Assembly (NCBI GenBank): GCA_011322515.1
Contig: DRMS01000215.1
Location: 1 to 9,652 of the forward strand
From: Leucothrix mucor
Lineage (GTDB): Bacteria; Pseudomonadota; Gammaproteobacteria; Thiotrichales; Thiotrichaceae
Reading direction: 5' to 3'
DNA length: 9,652 nucleotides
Position numbers and translations under genes: made by a program. Shown here one piece after another: positions 6,256 through 9,652 of this stretch (positions are counted from its first letter, which is position 1; every line of letters starts with the position of its first letter). The notes beneath the pieces are model-generated. The model was given only the letters and a program-made list of their open reading frames with translations. It made no database searches and was not told where the DNA came from.

Positions 6256-6416
6256 GGAACGAGCACGAAACAACTTCCCGATCTCTAACTTGCTTTTTTA
6301 TCCCAGCTTGGATGATCTCATTCGTTGCGTAGAGTGACTATGCGCCTTATGAGTTCATCCAATCTGAAATAAAAATTCTGCGTTAGAACTTCGGGAAGTT
6401 ATTCCGTGCTCATTCC
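6256..6416 (+). repeat. Family B hairpin repeat, copy B3 (161 bp)
   Basis: The left arm GGAACGAGCACGAAACAACT continues TCCCGA. The right arm is its complement (TCGGGAAGTT... GTGCTCATTCC), with three differences in 26. The centre GTTGCGTAGAGTGACTATGC and nearby TTGGATGATCTCAT match B2. TAA stands outside each end (6253-6255 and 6417-6419), as for B2. It lies 28 bp upstream of the prmC ATG and fills most of the gap to the next gene. Confidence 0.75.
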
Positions 6417-6458
6417 TAAGAGGTTACAACATCACTGGCTTGGCAAGCATGCTGTTTC

Positions 6459-7286
6459 CTACAATATTTTAGGCGGTTTTGGAACATAAATAGGATAAGG
6501 CTCTTTATAGTCAGGTTCCATTGGGATACCAGCGCTATCGCTTATTGAGTTTTTAAGCTCAAAAACATGCTTATTTTTATTATAGGCATAATAACCCTCC
6601 GCAAAACTACTGCCTTCATTATGTCCAAAATAGGTAAATCTGATACGCAATTGCTTACCCTTCATTGAAATCTCATATCCTTCACTTGAGAGTGAATCAC
6701 CTTTTGCGCTAAAGGCTATTTTAGTTGGCTGTCTTCTGTAAGTATTGTTATGACTAACACAAGTGGTCAACTGAATCCCCTGTTTTTTATCCTGTTCAAT
6801 AAATATATAATCAGGACGATGATCATAGGTAAAATCAGTCTTGATCAAGCCATTTCTTACAGGAGTGCGTTGCTCCTTCTTATAGCGATACCATGAGTTA
6901 ATAGATTTAATTGGCGTATACTGACCCTTAGAATCCTTGCATGACTGCGGAATATTTAGCTGATTTTTTATATTCACCGTTGATGATTTTTTAGTAAAAC
7001 AGGCTTTCAGCATCTGATCCCGCGCTATCTTTTCCTTATCAGAAATTGCTTTTCGTACCGTAGAGCACCATTTTGCATGCCCTTTTTGATCACCACTCCA
7101 GCGCAGACCTTTAAACCCACAGTTAGATTGCAGATTTTGCCTATATTGCTTAACCGCACTCTGTGCATAATAATCACATGCGGAAACATCTTCTGATACC
7201 CCAGAATAAGAGCAGGACAAGGCAAAAAAACTTAATAGAGTAATGGCTATTTTTATTGGATTAAAGAAAATTTGTCTATAATTCAT
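6459..7286 (-). CDS. Exported cysteine-rich protein of unknown function
   Basis: The 275-residue product begins with a signal peptide: basic MNYRQIFFNPIK, then a hydrophobic core IAITLLSFFALS. Cys25 in ALSC resembles a lipobox, but Ala at -3 is atypical, so it may be a lipoprotein or a soluble periplasmic protein. Residues 37-96 form a module with Cys37, Cys56, Cys74 and Cys96, including CGFKGLRWSGD and HAKWC. I recall this pattern from small secreted proteobacterial proteins, but I have no name for it. The rest (about 115-250) looks like beta-strand material with paired aromatic residues, and the tail is proline-rich (PYPIYVPKPPKIL). The ATG has AGGG six bases upstream, which is the last native sequence before element A3. 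The promoter must therefore lie within A3 or the gene relies on read-through from guaB. The function is unknown. Confidence 0.8.
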   Translation of the reverse strand: MNYRQIFFNPIKIAITLLSFFALSCSYSGVSEDVSACDYYAQSAVKQYRQNLQSNCGFKGLRWSGDQKGHAKWCSTVRKAISDKEKIARDQMLKACFTKKSSTVNIKNQLNIPQSCKDSKGQYTPIKSINSWYRYKKEQRTPVRNGLIKTDFTYDHRPDYIFIEQDKKQGIQLTTCVSHNNTYRRQPTKIAFSAKGDSLSSEGYEISMKGKQLRIRFTYFGHNEGSSFAEGYYAYNKNKHVFELKNSISDSAGIPMEPDYKEPYPIYVPKPPKIL

Positions 7287-7300
7287 AGTGTACCCTTGTA

Positions 7301-7469
7301 GGCTACCAACTTAAGGCGGGACAAGTAAAAAAGTCATAGCAAACAGCCCGTACCCTTCGACAAGCTCAGGGAACTAGCCCTTCGGTAGACTCAAGACACC
7401 GCTTCCTGAGCTTATCGAAGGGTGCGGACGAATAGCAAAAACATTAACTGTTCCACCAAACTGGTAGCC
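7301..7469 (-). mobile_element. Family A MITE-like element, copy A3 (169 bp), decayed
   Basis: The left end GGCTACCAACTTAAGG is intact. The right end reads ACTGTTCCACCAAACTGGTAGCC and has lost several bases of the inverted repeat. The interior is the CCCTTCG...CTCAGG hairpin in the same orientation as A2, with point changes (CTTATCGAAGGG). The flanks CCCTTGTA and CCCTGCTT share only CCCT, so any 8-bp duplication has decayed and this copy is older than A1 and A2. It sits 14 bp upstream of the exported-protein ATG and 55 bp past the guaB stop, where its hairpin would be transcribed. Confidence 0.85.
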
Positions 7470-7524
7470 CCCTGCTTATGATATTGAAAATAACCTCTTT
7501 GCGAGAAAACTTCTCTTGCATTTT

Positions 7525-8982
7525 TTAACTATGATAATTAGGCGCTTCTTTAGTAATCGTCACATCATGCACATGAGATTCTTTCATTCCTGCACCTGTA
7601 ATGCGTACAAAAGATGGCTTGGAGCGCATCTCTTCTAATGTAGCGCAACCTACATAGCCCATACTAGAACGAATACCACCTGTTAGCTGGTGTATTATCG
7701 GTGCGAGCATTCCCTTATAGGGGACTTGCCCTTCAATTCCTTCTGGCACTAACTTATCCACTGCATTTTCTGACTCCTGAAAATAACGATCACTTGAGCC
7801 TTTTACCATTGCACCTAATGATCCCATGCCACGATAGGATTTATAAGAGCGCCCTTGATAAATAATCACCTCACCAGGTGCTTCTTCAGTACCTGCAAAC
7901 ATTCCACCTAACATAACGCAATGCGCACCTGCTGCTAGTGATTTTGCAACATCACCCGAGAAGCGAATACCACCATCCGCAATCAATGGCACACCACTTT
8001 CTTTTAGTGCTTTAGCTATATTCATAATCGCTGATATTTGCGGTACACCTACACCTGCCACCATGCGTGTGGTACAAATAGAACCAGGACCGATTCCTAT
8101 TTTTACCGCATCTGCACCTGCTTTTATTAAATCTAATGCTGCCTCTGGAGTTGCAATGTTGCCACCGATAACTTCAACCTGCGGAAAAGTATCCTTCACC
8201 CATTTAACACGGTCTAAAACACCTTGTGAATGCCCGTGAGCAGTATCAACCACAATCACATCGACCCCTGCGGCAACCAATGCGGTCACACGATCAGCCG
8301 TTCCATGCCCTACGCCAACGGCAGCACCTACACGTAGACTTCCTGACTCATCTTTACAGGCATTAGGGAAGTCTCTTGATTTTTGGATATCCTTTACGGT
8401 AATCAAACCACGTAGTTGAAAATCATCATTAACCACTAACACTTTTTCAATACGATGCTTATGCAGTAACGCTTTGATTTCATCTTTACTAGCCCCCTCT
8501 TTTACCGTTACCAACTTGTCTTTAGGTGTCATAACCGAAGTCACTGGCTGGTCAAAACGGGTTTCAAAGCGCAAATCACGACTGGTTACAATACCCAACA
8601 AATCTTCACCATTAACCACAGGCACACCTGAGATATTGTGTTTTTTGGTAATTTCCATCACTTCAGCAATGGACACATCTTGGCTAGTGGTAATCGGCTC
8701 TTTAATAATACCGCTTTCAAAACGCTTAACGGTAGAAATAATATTTGCCTGTGCATCAATGGTCATATTTTTATGCACAATACCCAAGCCGCCTTCCTGC
8801 GCTAATGAAATCGCCAATTTAGCCTCTGTTACAGTATCCATCGCTGCAGATAGAAAGGGGATATTCAGAGTTATTTTTTTAGTCAATGGGGCTCTCAAGT
8901 CAACATCTATTGGTAAAACATTGGAATGAGCTGGCACAAGAAGAACATCATCAAAGGTAAGCGCTTCTTCCAGAATTCTCAT
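7525..8982 (-). CDS. guaB: Inosine-5'-monophosphate dehydrogenase
   Basis: GuaB oxidises IMP to XMP with NAD+, the committed step to GTP. At 485 residues it has the normal length. The N-terminal barrel segment reads LTFDDVLLVPAHSNVLP and PFLSAAMDTVTEA. Residues about 94-200 form the paired CBS (Bateman) domains, including ISGVPVV and GIVTSRDLR. The barrel resumes with VVDTAHGHS, the catalytic loop GIGPGSICTTRMVAGVG (Cys303), IADGGIR and the mobile flap YRGMGS. Everything needed for activity is present. The ATG is preceded by AGGAG with a five-base gap, the best ribosome site in the window. The usual partner guaA is not downstream; element A3 and the exported-protein gene are. The leader carries a C7A10 tract just upstream of the ribosome site. 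Confidence 0.97.
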   Translation of the reverse strand: MRILEEALTFDDVLLVPAHSNVLPIDVDLRAPLTKKITLNIPFLSAAMDTVTEAKLAISLAQEGGLGIVHKNMTIDAQANIISTVKRFESGIIKEPITTSQDVSIAEVMEITKKHNISGVPVVNGEDLLGIVTSRDLRFETRFDQPVTSVMTPKDKLVTVKEGASKDEIKALLHKHRIEKVLVVNDDFQLRGLITVKDIQKSRDFPNACKDESGSLRVGAAVGVGHGTADRVTALVAAGVDVIVVDTAHGHSQGVLDRVKWVKDTFPQVEVIGGNIATPEAALDLIKAGADAVKIGIGPGSICTTRMVAGVGVPQISAIMNIAKALKESGVPLIADGGIRFSGDVAKSLAAGAHCVMLGGMFAGTEEAPGEVIIYQGRSYKSYRGMGSLGAMVKGSSDRYFQESENAVDKLVPEGIEGQVPYKGMLAPIIHQLTGGIRSSMGYVGCATLEEMRSKPSFVRITGAGMKESHVHDVTITKEAPNYHS

Positions 8983-8997
8983 AATTACTCCTAATAA

Positions 8998-9014
8998 TTT
9001 TTTTTTTGGGGGGG
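8998..9014 (-). repeat. Homopolymer tract in the guaB leader (C7A10 on the coding strand)
   Basis: On the plus strand ten T are followed by seven G. On the guaB strand this reads seven C then ten A, ending seven bases before AGGAG. Such tracts slip during replication and could change leader length. Confidence 0.7.
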
Positions 9015-9094
9015 AGAGGCATCCTTCATTCCCCAGTTAACACTTTATGAATAAAAGTGCCTCCATATCACAATGATACTCTGATTTTTTCTAA

Positions 9095-9123
9095 ACTATA
9101 GTTTTTCACATAAATAATTGCAC
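9095..9123 (-). promoter_or_regulatory. Candidate guaB promoter
   Basis: On the minus strand GTGCAA (9118-9123) and TATAGT (9095-9100) are 17 bases apart. The -10 is good (five of six) and the -35 is weak. The -10 lies in a perfect 12-bp palindrome, AAACTATAGTTT (9093-9104). The first bases of the -35 come from the edge of the hairpin at 9120-9172. The predicted leader is about 105 nucleotides. Confidence 0.35.
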
Positions 9124-9172
9124 CCTTCGACTCCGCTCAGGGTACAGCTCCCTGAGCGGAGTCGAAGGGTGC
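9120..9172. repeat. Free-standing CCCTTCG/CTCAGG palindrome (perfect 23-bp stem)
   Basis: The 23-base arms (9120-9142 and 9150-9172) are perfectly complementary around the 7-base loop TACAGCT. The arm reads GCACCCTTCGACTCCGCTCA then GGG. It is the same palindrome type as the cargo of A1-A3, with ACTCCG in place of ACAAG, but here it has no GGCTACC ends. It has no T-run on either side, so it is not a typical terminator. Confidence 0.85.
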
Positions 9173-9356
9173 GGAAATTTAATAAATGAATGTCTATAGA
9201 GTACTTTTAGCTAAGCATAGCAATTCACACAGAGGCACTTTAACAATGATAGCAAAAAACACAATCACCTGAGGAAATATATTCCTTTCCAAGCGCACCT
9301 AAGTTTATACGTCGTCAAGATTTAACGCTTGAAATCCGTTCAGCACTTGCCATTGA

Positions 9357-9548
9357 GGCTACCAATTTAAGGCGGGAAAAATCCTGCGTAGGTCAGGTTA
9401 GCTTATCAAGCGTAGCGAGGTAACGTAACCCGATGCAATACCCAGCAAGTTGAACAATCCTTGTCGGGTTACGTTTTTTTGCAAGCAAAAAAATCTAACC
9501 TGACCTACAATTCCAGCTAAGCAACTGTCCCATGTTAAATTGGTAGCC
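9357..9548 (+). mobile_element. Family A element with different cargo, copy A4 (192 bp)
   Basis: The ends GGCTACCAATTTAA and TTAAATTGGTAGCC are perfect 14-bp inverted repeats. Further in, GGCGGGA faces the complement of CATGGGA, so the shell is that of family A. The interior is not the CCCTTCG hairpin but a separate palindrome at 9388-9508. The flanks GCCATTGA and AAAAGATC show no target duplication, so the insertion is old or rearranged. Confidence 0.8.
9388..9508 (+). repeat. Palindromic element nested in A4 (121 bp, GTAGGTCAGGTTAG ends)
   Basis: GTAGGTCAGGTTAG (9388-9401) and CTAACCTGACCTAC (9495-9508) are perfect 14-bp inverted repeats. Inside is a second perfect pair, AACGTAACCCGA and TCGGGTTACGTT, so the unit folds into two stacked stems. 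It resembles the 'GGTTAGCG...CGTAACCC' type of dispersed repeat I know from several bacterial genomes. That resemblance is from memory and was not searched. Confidence 0.7.
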
Positions 9549-9652
9549 AAAAGATCGCTAAAGAAGCGCTTCTGATCAAGAAAACACTCCCGAACTTGCT
9601 GACCTATTTTGATGATGCGATCATTGCATTTGAAAAATGCCAAAAACTAACC

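Larger units (their letters stand above)
9253..9652 (+). pseudogene. Possible ORF fragments interrupted by element A4
   Basis: Left of A4, 9253-9356 is open in one frame (SPEEIYSFPSAPKFIRRQD and LTLEIRSALAIE). Right of A4, 9551-9652 is open to the window edge (IAKEALLIKKTLPNLLTYFD and DAIIAFEKCQKLT). Both look like plausible protein and are richer in G/C third positions than nearby genes. They may be two parts of one coding region split by the insertion. No start codon is seen; a TAG precedes the left part, and the two parts are not in one frame across A4 under a clean 8-bp duplication. I do not recognise the family. The stretch 9173-9252 shows nothing further. Confidence 0.3.

Noticed and set aside
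6227..6266. N-terminal extension of prmC from a GTG
   Set aside because: The added 13 residues have no family counterpart and begin inside repeat B3; the ATG at 6225-6227 gives normal length.
7478..7524. Rho-independent terminator after guaB
   Set aside because: A short GAGAA/TTCTC stem is present on the coding strand but is not followed by a real T-run.
8474..8929. 151-codon open frame on the plus strand
   Set aside because: It lies wholly antisense to the CBS domains of guaB, which is a complete and certain gene; the peptide has no recognisable features.
9398..9643. 81-codon minus-strand open frame
   Set aside because: Runs through the nested palindromes of A4; product of repeat sequence rather than a gene.

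Overview
The window is AT-rich chromosomal DNA. Its protein families point to a gammaproteobacterium: RecD, PrmC and the ArsC-like YffB read closely like E. coli-type proteins, and the IscR cluster ligands and IscR operator are of the gamma/beta type. The density of small palindromic repeats fits a repeat-laden lineage such as the Thiotrichales/Beggiatoaceae. That placement is an inference, not something the sequence proves.

Layout. Positions 1-915 (minus) hold the N-terminal 305 codons of recD, cut by the window edge. Positions 1139-2064 (plus) hold a possible 30-codon leader ORF that overlaps, by ATGA, a fused folB-folK gene for two steps of folate synthesis. Positions 2473-2871 (minus) encode a small two-helix membrane protein of unknown role. 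Positions 3503-4252 (plus) encode a lambda-type metallophosphoesterase. It converges, five bases apart, on an orphan iscR (4258-4764, minus) that has a clear IscR-type operator over its own promoter. Upstream of iscR on the same strand are yffB (5041-5394) and prmC (5391-6227), which overlap by four bases. Positions 6459-7286 (minus) encode an exported cysteine-rich protein of unknown function, and 7525-8982 (minus) is guaB, IMP dehydrogenase. The right end carries a free hairpin, a fragmentary ORF and a nested repeat element.

Nearly all the space between genes is occupied by two repeat families. Family A (2065-2237, 2953-3120, 7301-7469, 9357-9548) consists of MITE-like elements with GGCTACCAAnTTAAGG-type inverted ends. 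Two copies have perfect 8-bp target duplications. Three copies carry a hairpin built from the CCCTTCGACAAGCTCAGG palindrome; the fourth carries an unrelated palindrome with GTAGGTCAGGTTAG ends. Family B (2238-2392, 3127-3284, 6256-6416, with a core-only relative at 3355-3416) consists of hairpins of about 155-161 bp with a shared centre (GCGTAG...CTATGCGCC) but arms that differ from copy to copy. Two of the A elements landed at the left edge of a B element, which gives an order of events.

The genes are mostly housekeeping: DNA repair, folate, GTP synthesis, release-factor methylation and Fe-S control. They do not form one pathway. I see no defence island, CRISPR array or obvious new enzymatic system. 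The most unusual content is the repeat biology: same-ended shells with different palindromic cargo, B elements with copy-specific but self-complementary arms, and insertions that stop exactly at gene ends.
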